Source: Gammaproteobacteria bacterium (lineage in GTDB: Bacteria > Pseudomonadota > Gammaproteobacteria > Chromatiales > Chromatiaceae). Taken from it: DNA of 64,000 bases. The DNA lies in the NCBI GenBank assembly GCA_011389885.1, contig JAABTK010000014.1:1-64000 (forward strand), given 5' to 3'. Below, piece by piece: positions 7,925-17,804 of this stretch (position 1 is its first letter; each line of letters begins with the position of its first letter). The notes beneath the pieces were generated by a model. The model was not told the DNA's origin. It saw only the letters and a program-made list of their open reading frames with translations, and ran no database searches. Made by a program: the position numbers and the translations under genes.

Positions 7925-8314
7925 TCAGAATCCGAAGATGCCGACGCCTTTTTTTTCTTCCGCCGGCGGTTTTTCGGTGGTCGCGGGGCCGCTGCCGATC
8001 GGGCCGGGGCCGGAGCGCTCCATGTAGAGCACCGGCGAGGGGCGGGTGTTGGCGCCGGGCTTGAGTTTGACCTTGGGGTCTACGATTTCCACCAGGCGCC
8101 AGCCGTCGGCGTAGAGGTCTTGCAGGGTGGGGTGGTAGTCGGGGTCGTCCATTTCACACCGAAGCTTGGAGCCGGTAGTGGGCAGGTAGTAGTAGACCGG
8201 GTTATTGGGGATGGCATCATCGACGATGCAGGCGGTGACTTCGCCGGCCTCCACCATGGAATAGCCGCCCATCAGCAGACAGCAAAGGGCGAAGCGTCGA
8301 ATCCTGGGTTCCAT
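7925..8314 (-). CDS. Small exported protein of unknown function
   Basis: 129 aa. The ATG at 8314 is preferred over an in-frame GTG at 8326 because GGAG lies seven bases before it. The N-terminus is a signal peptide ending near MVEAGE. The mature part has one Cys pair (TACIVDD and LRCEMDD) and a segment DLYADGWRLVEIVDPK. It then runs into a Pro/Lys/Glu-rich tail ending GVGIFGF. I do not recognise the family. The gene is monocistronic in appearance, with NnrS downstream on the same strand's far side and a repeat element against its 3' end. Confidence 0.7.
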   Translation of the reverse strand: MEPRIRRFALCCLLMGGYSMVEAGEVTACIVDDAIPNNPVYYYLPTTGSKLRCEMDDPDYHPTLQDLYADGWRLVEIVDPKVKLKPGANTRPSPVLYMERSGPGPIGSGPATTEKPPAEEKKGVGIFGF

Positions 8315-8453
8315 TGAGTTCTCCACTCTTTTTTACGGGTCGGGTGATGATACCCGATTCCCGGAGGCATTCAAAGCCGCTCGGGGCTGCTTTCTCGCCT
8401 GGAGTCGCCTTCGCCTTCTTTTGGGATGGCGACGGCAGGCGCTGCGCCGATGA

Positions 8454-9650
8454 CTAACCCGGCTGGCCATCGATGCGCGGGCGCAGCAGCACCGGGGTGT
8501 AGACGGCGACGAAGATCGCGAAGGCGATGATCCAACACAGCCCGGCCAGGACCACCCACAGCACCCACCAGGCGGGGACCAAGGCCGGACCCAATGCGCG
8601 AAACAGCGCGCCGAGGTTGAGCAAGACGAAGGCGACCGCCATGGCGCGGGAGGCCTGCATGGGGCGGCCGGTGTGGCCCAGCGAGACCCGGGCCATCATG
8701 CCCAGGGTGACTACGCCGATCAGGCCGACGGTGAAGGCGTGGATGGCCGGCGAGGGCGTGATCAGGCCCCAGTGAGCCAGGGCCTGTAGTAGGAAGGCGA
8801 CGGCCACCCAGGCGTAGCCGATGATCAGCACCCAAAGGATGGGCAGGCGCCACACGCCTTTATGGTGCCAGCCCGCCAAGCGGATGGCCTGTAGCGCCGC
8901 CATCCCCAAAGAAATCCAGCCGGACCAGTAGCCGTGGGGCTCCGCCAGGTGGGCGAGGATCAGCAGCAGCATGCCGCCGAAGGTGGCTCGCTCTACCCAA
9001 TCGCGGTTTTTTGCGTCGCTTGCGGGCACCGCCCGCTCCACGAAGAAGGGGATCACCCGCCCGCTCACCCATAGCAACAGCAGCACGATCAGGTCCAGCA
9101 TCAGCAGCGTACCGGTGCGTGCGGTGTGCTCGGTCCAGCCCAAGGCCTCGCCATGCACCAGGGCGTTGGCGCCGGCCATGGTCAGCAGTAGCGGGATGAA
9201 CAGGCGGTTGACCCGGCTTTTGCCTTGCCACAAGGGGCGCCAGAGGGCGAGGGTCAGCAGCGGCAGAAACAGTAGGTCGGTGACCGCGATGGCGAGCCCC
9301 GGCAGGCCCGGGATCCAGGGCAGGATGCGCGGGATCAGCCATACCGCGGCCAAGCCCGCCAGCACGCCGCCGACGGGGGTGTCCAGGCCAGTCCAGTTGC
9401 GCACCGCGGTGAGCAGAAAGCCGCCGAACACCGCGGCGGCGTAACCGAACAGCATTTCGTGGCTGTGCCAGCCCACAGTGCCGTAATAGGCGTCGGGTAA
9501 GAGCCCGGCATGCCACAGGCCCACCCACAGGCCCATCAGCAACAGCCCGCTGTAGCCGGCGAGCAGGAAGAACGGGCGAAAGCCCAGCGCGAAGGGGGCG
9601 TAGCCCGGGGGCGGTTGGGGAGTGGCTTCGGTGAGGTGCAGTGTGGTCAT
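8454..9650 (-). CDS. nnrS: NnrS family membrane protein
   Basis: 398 aa with about twelve hydrophobic segments and the NnrS signature near the start: YAPFALGFRPFFLLAGYSG, then WHSHEMLFGYAAAVFGGFLLTA, with several conserved His and aromatic residues. NnrS is a haem- and copper-containing inner membrane protein. It is controlled by nitric oxide responsive regulators in denitrifiers and helps cells tolerate nitrosative stress. No denitrification gene is in the window. The next coding gene on the other side of the repeat gap is a two-globin protein, which also suggests NO chemistry. Confidence 0.9.
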   Translation of the reverse strand: MTTLHLTEATPQPPPGYAPFALGFRPFFLLAGYSGLLLMGLWVGLWHAGLLPDAYYGTVGWHSHEMLFGYAAAVFGGFLLTAVRNWTGLDTPVGGVLAGLAAVWLIPRILPWIPGLPGLAIAVTDLLFLPLLTLALWRPLWQGKSRVNRLFIPLLLTMAGANALVHGEALGWTEHTARTGTLLMLDLIVLLLLWVSGRVIPFFVERAVPASDAKNRDWVERATFGGMLLLILAHLAEPHGYWSGWISLGMAALQAIRLAGWHHKGVWRLPILWVLIIGYAWVAVAFLLQALAHWGLITPSPAIHAFTVGLIGVVTLGMMARVSLGHTGRPMQASRAMAVAFVLLNLGALFRALGPALVPAWWVLWVVLAGLCWIIAFAIFVAVYTPVLLRPRIDGQPG

Positions 9651-9825
9651 GCCGGGGTTTTGGGGGCCAATTCAAGAAACACAAGGAAGGGAGCAGGATA
9701 CAGGCGGCAGCGGCGGTTGGGATTGATCTGGCTCAAGCGATTGGGTTAGGTTGGCCTGATGGATCGATTGTCAGCAGGGCGCTGCCGATGGGCTGGCCGA
9801 TAGGCGCCTATTACGCCTGCGCTTA

Positions 9826-10298
9826 AATCACGGAAACAACGCCATCCAGGAACGCAGGGGGCGCAGGGGAGCGCAGGGCGCGCAGAGGAGGTTTTGCTGG
9901 CTTGCGCCTGCCCGGCGCCAAAGCGCCGCCTAGCCGCTTGGAGTGCAGCCCTCGGGCTGGGGGAACGCAGGGGGCGCAGGGGACCGCAGGGCGCGCAGAG
10001 GAGGTTTTGCTGGCTTGCGCCTGCCCGGCGCCAAAGCGCCGCCTAGCCGCTTGGAGTGCAGCCCTCGGGCTGTGCGGGTTTCCGGTTACACGCCCGGGCC
10101 AAGGCGTGTAAGCCCCGAGCCCGCAGTCATACAGGGGGTGGGCAAGCGAAGTGCATTCGCCGCTGAGGCGGCGGGTGTCGGGTGCGGCGCTGATCCTTTC
10201 AATCGAAACGCCTCTCTGCGCCCTCTGCGGTTCTCCGCGGGCTCTGCGTTCCGAGAGCGCCCGGGTTGTTTCCGATACTTGGGCGCGGCTGTACTAGT
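9826..10298. repeat. MITE-like dispersed element, copy A2
   Basis: About 470 bases with ends CGGAAACAACGCC (left) and GTTGTTTCCGATACTTGG (right), inverted relative to each other. Almost all of its internal text is present in reverse complement at 54731-55108. No open frame looks like a transposase. Inside lies a 109-bp direct duplication at 9851-9959 and 9964-10072. Confidence 0.85.
9851..10072. repeat. 109-bp tandem duplication inside element A2
   Basis: 9851-9959 and 9964-10072 agree nearly base for base, at an offset of 113. The inverted copy at 54731-55108 has only one unit, so the duplication arose in this copy. Confidence 0.9.
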
Positions 10299-10419
10299 CA
10301 ACCGGAGCACGGTGTTGTTGCGGCGCGAATGAAAGGAATTTCGACGGCTTTCGGTTATGATCGGGTCGCCGCCGGCGGATCGGCCGCCGGTTCCATCTTT
10401 CAACCTCAAACGGATTCCC

Positions 10420-11331
10420 ATGCAACAACGATTCCTCGACCTCAAGGCGCATATTGAACACCTGCAACCCCAGGTTCCAAGGCTAAGCGAGGCCTTTTAC
10501 CGGCGCCTGTTCGATCTCGCGCCGGAGATCGAAGGGGTGTTCCGCCCCGACCCCCAGGCGCGACTCGCCAAGTTCACCAACCTGCTTGCCACCCTGGCCA
10601 ATTTGAAGCACTTCGAGCAGATTAGGCCGGCGCTGCGGGCCTTGGGTCAACGCCACCTCCAGTACGGGGTCAAAAACCACGATTACGGGTTGGGCAAGCG
10701 GGCGCTGCTGGATGCGTTGGCCGAGGTGGAAGGGGCGCGCTTTACGCCCGAACTCCACGACCTGTGGCGCGATTTGCTCGATATGTCGATCGCCGTGATG
10801 GTGGAAGGGGCCAATGCGGCCATGCAGGCCCTCGGCGGCGCCGAACTCATTCGCACCGAGTCCGGTGCAGGCGAAGCGGCCGTTGCGGACAGCACCCTGT
10901 TGGCTGAGGTCGGCGGCTGGGAGGTGATTTACCAAATCCATTTGGCCTTCTACCGCGAGCTGTTCGATGAACCCTGGTTAGAGCGTTTCTTTTGGGGTAA
11001 ACACGAGGATGTGCTGGCCCGTAAGCAGACCGATTTCCTGGTGGCCTGCATGGGCGGTCCCAATCACTTCAGGGGCGAGACCCCGGCCATGAGCCACATG
11101 CACATGTTTATCACCGACGAGATGCTGGATGTGCGCGAGACGATCCTGCGTCGCGCCATGACCGAAGCCGGTCTCTCGCCGCAGATTCAGGCGCGCTGGC
11201 TGCGCATCGATAACGCCTTTCGCCCCGCCATCGTCAAGCACAGCGTGGACGAGTGCGTCATGCGCTGCGTGGGGCAGCGCCCCATCGTGGCCAAGCAGCC
11301 GCCGGATTACCGCAAACCGACGCTCGATTAA
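10420..11331 (+). CDS. Two-domain globin: globin fused to truncated-haemoglobin-like domain
   Basis: About 303 aa from the ATG at 10420. Residues 1-140 read as a bacterial globin of the flavohaemoglobin type: FYRRLFDLAP in the A/B helices, a Phe at the CD corner (GVF, 41) and a proximal His79 in LGQRHLQYGV. After a linker, residues 165-290 look like a truncated haemoglobin: IYQIHLAFYRELFDEPWLERFF, then a glycine-rich MGGPNHFRGETP and MSHMHMFI with candidate proximal His. No FAD or NAD domain follows. Globins of both types bind O2 and NO. The neighbour NnrS makes NO detoxification or sensing likely. The fusion itself is unusual, and the second-domain assignment is less certain than the first. 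Confidence 0.8.
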   Translation: MQQRFLDLKAHIEHLQPQVPRLSEAFYRRLFDLAPEIEGVFRPDPQARLAKFTNLLATLANLKHFEQIRPALRALGQRHLQYGVKNHDYGLGKRALLDALAEVEGARFTPELHDLWRDLLDMSIAVMVEGANAAMQALGGAELIRTESGAGEAAVADSTLLAEVGGWEVIYQIHLAFYRELFDEPWLERFFWGKHEDVLARKQTDFLVACMGGPNHFRGETPAMSHMHMFITDEMLDVRETILRRAMTEAGLSPQIQARWLRIDNAFRPAIVKHSVDECVMRCVGQRPIVAKQPPDYRKPTLD

Positions 11332-11684
11332 GGCCCGGGCGGTTGCCTGCGGCGGCACGGGGCGGCGGTCTTCAGCGGTTGTCCGAGAATGGGCGCCGTA
11401 GCGAGGGGGGCATTTTGAGGCGGTTTTCTTGCTCACTTTGAGGCGCATAGTGGGATTACTGCACGAAAATGGACGGGGAATCGGACCAAAAGGGGCTTTG
11501 CGCAGTCGATTCTTCCATGCTCGGACAGGCCCTTAGTCCCCCTGATCGGGTTTGCATTCGCGGGCCGGGTGGTCTAGGGTTTCGTTTCATAGCTGTCGAG
11601 CACGCTGGCGCCCGAGCCTTTCATTGGGGCCTGGTGTTTGCGTCGGCGGATGATTTCAATTCCTTAGAGATAGGAGCAGACACG
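11332..11684 (+). other. Gap before the SlyD-like gene
   Basis: 353 bases with no convincing gene. An in-frame extension upstream of the isomerase start is open but has no ribosome site or recognisable domain, so it is not annotated as coding. Confidence 0.6.
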
Positions 11685-12116
11685 ATGACGCAGGCGGCCA
11701 ACGGCAATACGGTCAAGGTTCATTATGTGGGCACCCTCAGCGATGGCACCCAGTTCGATTCGTCCCGCGAGCGCCAGGAGCCGATTGAGTTTACCCTCGG
11801 CGAGGGGCAGATGATCCCCGGCTTCGAGGCGGAGGTCATGGGCATGACGGAAGGGGATTCCAAGTCCTTTGCCATTGCGCCGGAGCAGGCCTACGGCGAG
11901 CGTAATGAGGAGCTGGTGCAGGAGCTGGAGCGGGCGCAGATCCCGGCGGAAATCGAGCTGCAAGAGGGCTTGGCGCTACAGGCCCAGGGTCCGGATGGCC
12001 AGGTGGTGCGGCTGACCGTGAAGGGGTTCGACGACCAGACCGTGAAAGTGGACGCCAATCACCCGCTGGCGGGCGAAGAACTGAATTTCGAGGTGGAACT
12101 GATGGCGGTGAGCTGA
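11685..12116 (+). CDS. FKBP-type peptidyl-prolyl isomerase, SlyD-like
   Basis: 143 aa from the ATG at 11685, with AGGAG nine bases upstream. The FKBP signature is present: VKVHYVGTLSDGTQFDSS, then PIEFTLGEGQMIPGFEAEVMGM. The middle (AYGERNEELVQELERAQIP to VRLTVKGF) is the insert-in-flap chaperone domain of SlyD-type proteins. The C-terminal FKBP strand NHPLAGEELNFEVEL closes it. It catalyses proline cis-trans isomerisation and assists folding. The His-rich metal-binding tail of E. coli SlyD is absent. It is single-gene, followed by a terminator. Confidence 0.92.
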   Translation: MTQAANGNTVKVHYVGTLSDGTQFDSSRERQEPIEFTLGEGQMIPGFEAEVMGMTEGDSKSFAIAPEQAYGERNEELVQELERAQIPAEIELQEGLALQAQGPDGQVVRLTVKGFDDQTVKVDANHPLAGEELNFEVELMAVS

Positions 12117-12144
12117 ACCGCGTTCCGGTGAGCCGAGTGGAAAG

Positions 12145-12171
12145 AAAGCGGGGTCTTGCCCGCTTTTTTCG
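12145..12171 (+). terminator. Terminator between the SlyD-like gene and the ATPase operon
   Basis: Stem AAGCGGG / CCCGCTT with a six-base loop, followed by a T-run. It lies between two convergent genes and begins only 30 bases after the stop codon. Confidence 0.85.
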
Positions 12172-12172
12172 T

Positions 12173-12634
12173 TCAGGGCGCCGGGATGCGGGTCCGGCCG
12201 GCGGCCCGCGACAGGCGCCTCGCCGGGGCGCCCAGCGCGAAGCGCCCGAAACGCCCAAGCGCCCGCAGGCGGTGTAACAGGGGCGGGCGGGCGATGACGC
12301 CGGCGCATTCGCCGCCGGTGACGCGGCCGATGATGGCCGAACGCGGGGCCGCGTTGTCCGGTTTGCGTCCATTGTCGCTTTGGGTCAGGTAGCGGAGGCC
12401 GCCGCCCTTGGGGTAGTAGCCGAGCAGCCGGTGGCACAGATAGCGGCCGCTTTGTTCGCGAATTACCAGCACATCCCCGGGCCAGTATCGCGACTGGCGA
12501 CGGATCTGCACCGCGGCCCCGTGGCGGATCAGCGGGTCCATGCAGCGGCCGCTGATTCGAAGCGCAAGCGGGGCTTGGTCGAGGAACAGATTGAGATAGT
12601 CGATTCGGGGCGGCTGTTGCTTGGCTTGGCTCAT
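12173..12634 (-). CDS. Signal-peptidase-like protein (S24/S26 fold) with Cys at the nucleophile site
   Basis: 153 aa. Residues 27-34 read ISGRCMDP, matching the GxSMxP box of S26 signal peptidases and LexA-like S24 peptidases, but with Cys31 where the catalytic Ser stands. LCHRLLGYY places His68 at the second catalytic position, as in eukaryotic Sec11 and SipW-type enzymes, which use His instead of Lys. PGDVLVIRE is the conserved strand between. There is no membrane anchor before the core. The C-terminus is Arg/Ala-rich. Its ATG overlaps the stop of the ATPase D subunit by four bases, so it is the last gene of that operon. Either a Cys-dependent peptidase or an inactive relative is possible. 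Confidence 0.7.
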   Translation of the reverse strand: MSQAKQQPPRIDYLNLFLDQAPLALRISGRCMDPLIRHGAAVQIRRQSRYWPGDVLVIREQSGRYLCHRLLGYYPKGGGLRYLTQSDNGRKPDNAAPRSAIIGRVTGGECAGVIARPPLLHRLRALGRFGRFALGAPARRLSRAAGRTRIPAP

Positions 12635-13293
12635 GGGGTGTGCGCCCCGGCGATGCGTTTCTGGCGGGCCTTCTTTTGCGCGTTCTCTCGCAGCACCTTG
12701 ATTTGGAACAGCATATTGCGCTCTTCCTCTTCGAGTAGCGACTGAATGTAGCGGATGGTGTTGCGGTAGCGCGGGATGATGTTGTATTTCAAGGCGTTGA
12801 CGCGCTTTTGCGCCTTGCGCTGCTCTTCCATCAGGCGGCTGAGGGCCATTTCCGCCTCGCCCAGGCGGGCCAGCATGGCCGCCGCCCGGCTTAGGGTCTT
12901 GCGGGTTTCGTCCAGGCTCGCGTCCGTGCCCAACAGGCCTACGGGCTTCAGCGGCAGCTCTTCGGCGGTGACGGCGGGGTACTCCACCCCCAGCGCACGC
13001 TTGGGGATGATGCCCACCTCCAGCGAGCGTCCGCTGCCCAAGGCCACTTGCTGCAAGGCCCGACTGCCCATGCGCAGTTGCGAGATGGCGATCCAGCGGT
13101 AGGCCTGGCGCAGGCTCTTTTGGGACTCGTCGCGCAGCTTGCGATACTCGCCGATGCGGCTGTAGACCAGACGGGTGAGCAGCTCGCGTTTGCGCTCCAG
13201 CAGGTCGTGCCCCTCTTCCAGGAACTGAGCCTGCTTTTTGAGCTGAATTAGGGTGTTCTTGGTGGGCGGGGCCTTGATGTATTGCTGTGCCAT
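12631..13293 (-). CDS. atpD: V/A-type ATPase subunit D (central stalk)
   Basis: 220 aa. APPTKNTLIQLKKQAQFLEEGHDLLERKRELL at the N-terminus and RVNALKYNIIPRYRNTIRYI near the C-terminus are hallmarks of subunit D. This long coiled coil forms the rotor shaft with F and transmits rotation between A3B3 and the membrane ring. It is two bases downstream of the B subunit and overlaps the next gene (12634) by an ATGA. Confidence 0.95.
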   Translation of the reverse strand: MAQQYIKAPPTKNTLIQLKKQAQFLEEGHDLLERKRELLTRLVYSRIGEYRKLRDESQKSLRQAYRWIAISQLRMGSRALQQVALGSGRSLEVGIIPKRALGVEYPAVTAEELPLKPVGLLGTDASLDETRKTLSRAAAMLARLGEAEMALSRLMEEQRKAQKRVNALKYNIIPRYRNTIRYIQSLLEEEERNMLFQIKVLRENAQKKARQKRIAGAHTP

Positions 13294-13294
13294 C

Positions 13295-14677
13295 TTAGTC
13301 GTTGCCGCTGCGGTGGTACTTGGCCAGATCGGTTTCGCTCACGCGCGTGAGTTCGTCCTTGGGGAACAGGCTCAGCAGTTCCCAGGCCAGGTTCAGGGTC
13401 TCGATGATGGTGCGGTCCTCGTCCTCGCCTTGGCCGACGAAGCGTTCGTCAAAGGCGTCGGCGAAGCCGAGGTAGCGCTGATCCCGCTCCGACAGCTCTT
13501 CGGCCCCGATAATGGAGGCCAGGTTGCGGGTCTCCTGGGCCTTGGCGTAGAGGGCGTAGAGCTGGGAGGAGACCCGCGGGTGGTCCTCGCGGGTGTCGTC
13601 CTTGCCGATGCCGTCTTTCATCAGCCGCGACAGCGAGGGCGAGATATGCACCGGCGGGTAAATGCCCTGGTTGTTCAGCTCGCGGCTGAGCACGATCTGG
13701 CCCTCGGTGATGTAGCCGGTCAGGTCGGGGATCGGGTGGGTGATGTCGTCCGAGGGCATGGAGACCACCGGCACCAGGGTGATGGAGCCGTGGCGGTCCT
13801 TAATCCGGCCGGAGCGTTCGTAGATCTCCGCCAGGTCCGAATACAGATAGCCCGGATAACCCTTGCGCGAGGGCACGTCGCCCTTGGCGGTGGCCACCTC
13901 GCGCAGGGCCTCGGCGTAGTTGGTCATGTCGGTCATTACCACCAGTACATGCCGATCCATCTCGAAGGCCAGGTATTCGGCGGCGGTGAGCGCCACCCGG
14001 GGCAGGGCGAGGCGCTCCACCGGCGGGTCGTCGGCCAGGTTGATGAACATCACTACATTACCCAGCACGCCGGAGGAGGCGAATTCCTCCTGAAAGAAGC
14101 GGGCGTCGGCGTAGGACACGCCCATGGCGGCGAATACAATGGAGAAGCTGGACTCTTCGTCCACCAGTTTGGCCTGGCGCACGATCTGCGCCGCGAGCCG
14201 GTTGTGGGGCAGGCCGGAGGCGGAGAAGATGGGCAGCTTTTGCCCCCGCACCAGGGAGTTCAGGCCGTCGATGGTGGAGATGCCGGTTTGGATGAATTTG
14301 CGCGGATAGGTGCGGGCCGCCGGGTTGATGGCGGAACCGTTCACGTCGCGGCGGATGTTGGAGACAATGGGCGGGCGGCCGTCTTTGGGCGCGCCGATGC
14401 CGTTGAAGATGCGCCCGAGCAGCTCCGGCGAGAGATTGATCTCTAGCGGCTCGTCGAGGAAGCGCACCCAGGTGCTCTCCAGGTCCAGGTCGTCGGTGCC
14501 CTCGTAGACCTGGATTAAGACCTCGTCCGCCCCCGAGCGGATCACTTGCCCATTGCGTTTGCGGTTTTTGTGGTCGCGCACCAGCACCCGGTCGCCGAAG
14601 GCCACCGGCGAGGTGCCGCGAACCACCAACAGCCCGCCGCGGGCGGAAGCTGCGGTTCTGTATTCCTTTGCGCTCAC
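13295..14677 (-). CDS. atpB: V/A-type ATPase subunit B
   Basis: 460 aa from a GTG start. It belongs to the non-catalytic ring subunit family. FSASGLPHNRLAAQIVRQA replaces the P-loop, as expected for B, and FINLADDPPVERLALPRVALTAAEYLAFE and YPGYLYSDLAEIYERSGRI are conserved. B alternates with A in the hexameric head and contributes residues at the nucleotide interface. A toxin-antitoxin pair separates it from atpA, leaving 34 bases between the toxin stop and this start. Confidence 0.96.
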   Translation of the reverse strand: MSAKEYRTAASARGGLLVVRGTSPVAFGDRVLVRDHKNRKRNGQVIRSGADEVLIQVYEGTDDLDLESTWVRFLDEPLEINLSPELLGRIFNGIGAPKDGRPPIVSNIRRDVNGSAINPAARTYPRKFIQTGISTIDGLNSLVRGQKLPIFSASGLPHNRLAAQIVRQAKLVDEESSFSIVFAAMGVSYADARFFQEEFASSGVLGNVVMFINLADDPPVERLALPRVALTAAEYLAFEMDRHVLVVMTDMTNYAEALREVATAKGDVPSRKGYPGYLYSDLAEIYERSGRIKDRHGSITLVPVVSMPSDDITHPIPDLTGYITEGQIVLSRELNNQGIYPPVHISPSLSRLMKDGIGKDDTREDHPRVSSQLYALYAKAQETRNLASIIGAEELSERDQRYLGFADAFDERFVGQGEDEDRTIIETLNLAWELLSLFPKDELTRVSETDLAKYHRSGND

Positions 14678-14710
14678 TGGTGGTTTACCCCCTTGGGATG
14701 GTGCGGTTGA

Positions 14711-15049
14711 TTAGTGATCGATTGCCGCTGCAATCTGATCGACTCCGGATTTCAATGTAGCAAGATCGTGGCTCGCTACGTTCCAAACGGCTCGCCAGTC
14801 CACCTGGAAGTAGCCGTGTATGAGGATGTTGCGCATGCCGATGATCTGTCTCCAAGGAATATCCGGGCTCTGCTCTCGGGTCGCTTGAGAAAGATTCGCT
14901 GCCGCTTCACCGATAATCTCCAAGTGTCTCAGATACCAAACCTGCACCAGCTCGTCTGCCAGGAAGTCCTTCTCTGATGGCTTTGGGTGTTTTTCGATTG
15001 CAGCAATGGCCTCCAAAATATCCAGAAGCCTGTCCTTGTCGGACCTCAC
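14711..15049 (-). CDS. hepT: HepT-like HEPN ribonuclease toxin (DUF86)
   Basis: 112 aa, GTG start. The HEPN motif RNILIHGY (RxxxxH then Y) is near residue 73, preceded by IGEAAANLS, typical of the DUF86 family. HepT cleaves RNA and is held in check by the MntA nucleotidyltransferase, which adds AMP to the conserved Tyr. The start overlaps the MntA stop by four bases (GTGA). The pair sits between atpA and atpB in the same direction. Confidence 0.92.
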   Translation of the reverse strand: MRSDKDRLLDILEAIAAIEKHPKPSEKDFLADELVQVWYLRHLEIIGEAAANLSQATREQSPDIPWRQIIGMRNILIHGYFQVDWRAVWNVASHDLATLKSGVDQIAAAIDH

Positions 15050-15336
15050 AAGGGGCGCGCCTCCGTCAAAACCCGCTCGCGAAACCGACCGGACAGGCCG
15101 TTTTCTGTGACGAGATCGATGTTCTCGCCAAGAAGATCTTGAAGGTCCATCAATAGCCCCCCTTGATCCAATAGACTCCGCTCGGGGTCCAGTTCCACCA
15201 GGAAATCGATGTCGCTATCCGGTCCTGCTTCTCCTCTAGCGAGGCTGCCGAAGATGCGCAGATTATGGGCGCCCCAGCGTTCCGCGACCTGGAGGATTTC
15301 CTCTCTTCTTTGCTTCAGGGTTTCGAGAGTCAACAT
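15046..15336 (-). CDS. mntA: MntA-like minimal nucleotidyltransferase antitoxin
   Basis: 96 aa. The nucleotidyltransferase motif GSLARGEAGPDSDIDFLVE holds the GSxxxG and DxD metal residues. Proteins of this size with an adjacent HEPN gene act as antitoxins by AMPylating HepT. It starts 21 bases after the atpA stop codon, so it is probably transcribed with the ATPase genes unless it has its own promoter, which I could not identify. Confidence 0.92.
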   Translation of the reverse strand: MLTLETLKQRREEILQVAERWGAHNLRIFGSLARGEAGPDSDIDFLVELDPERSLLDQGGLLMDLQDLLGENIDLVTENGLSGRFRERVLTEARPL

Positions 15337-15356
15337 CTTAACGATTACGGGAGGCC

Positions 15357-17156
<1,800 letters not shown>

Positions 17157-17160
17157 AGGG

Positions 17161-17802
17161 TTATCCCGTGTAGATCACGCTGTTGTCGGTGGTGCTGGGC
17201 AGCAGGCGTTCGATGATGATTTGGTGCAACTGATGCCCCAGTCGCTCGCGCCGGCCCTCGAAGCTATGGTCCACCCGAATGCGGTTGTCGGCGCTGCTGA
17301 GGCGGATCCCGCCCAGGCCCTCCATGGGCTTCTCGGCCAAGCGGATGGTTTTGTCCGGCGCGGCCTGGCGGGCGATGTCGTCCCAGCGGGAGCGCAGGCG
17401 GCGCAGGTCCTCGGCGTTGACTTCGGCCACTAGGTCGTCCCGCTCGATTTCCGCCGCCCCCGCCTTCAGGTAGGCCTGGAGCAGTGCGAGGTATTCATCT
17501 TCCTGTTGGGTGAAGGCCCGCAGGCGTTCGTCCAGGTTCTGGAGCACGCCCTGCACCAGGTTCCAACGCAGCAGGTCCATCTCCTTTTGCAGCTTCAGTT
17601 CGTTGGACTGGACCCGCCGCCGATAGGTGCGATCGGCGATGGCCTTGGCCAGCAGCACTTCGCGGTCCTCGCGCAGCGTAAGCCGCTCGCTGGAGTCGCG
17701 CAGGATATTGTCGCGGCTGCGCTCGGCGCGCTGTCGGTATTCCTCCGCCAGGTGATTGGCGCGGCGCAGTATGGCCTCTTCGAGTTCTTTGACTTGGTCC
17801 AT
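17161..17802 (-). CDS. atpE: V/A-type ATPase subunit E (peripheral stalk)
   Basis: 213 aa with GGAG seven bases before the ATG. Long charged helices (EEAILRRANHLAEEYRQRAERSRDNI) form the coiled coil that pairs with the small H/G subunit. The C-terminal SSADNRIRVDHSFEGRRERLGHQL matches the globular part that binds the A/B head. It holds the stator in place. Position between F and A is usual for bacterial V/A operons. Confidence 0.9.
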   Translation of the reverse strand: MDQVKELEEAILRRANHLAEEYRQRAERSRDNILRDSSERLTLREDREVLLAKAIADRTYRRRVQSNELKLQKEMDLLRWNLVQGVLQNLDERLRAFTQQEDEYLALLQAYLKAGAAEIERDDLVAEVNAEDLRRLRSRWDDIARQAAPDKTIRLAEKPMEGLGGIRLSSADNRIRVDHSFEGRRERLGHQLHQIIIERLLPSTTDNSVIYTG

Positions 17803-17804
17803 GT

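Larger units (their letters stand above)
9651..10419. other. Gap between nnrS and the globin gene, mostly repeat A2
   Basis: Apart from the element at 9826-10298 and its internal duplication, the gap shows no gene. Bases 10299-10419 lead to the globin ATG, where no strong ribosome site or promoter could be picked out. Confidence 0.7.

Noticed and set aside
11469-11684. Longer start for the SlyD-like isomerase
   Set aside because: No ribosome site at the earlier start, and the added residues match no domain.
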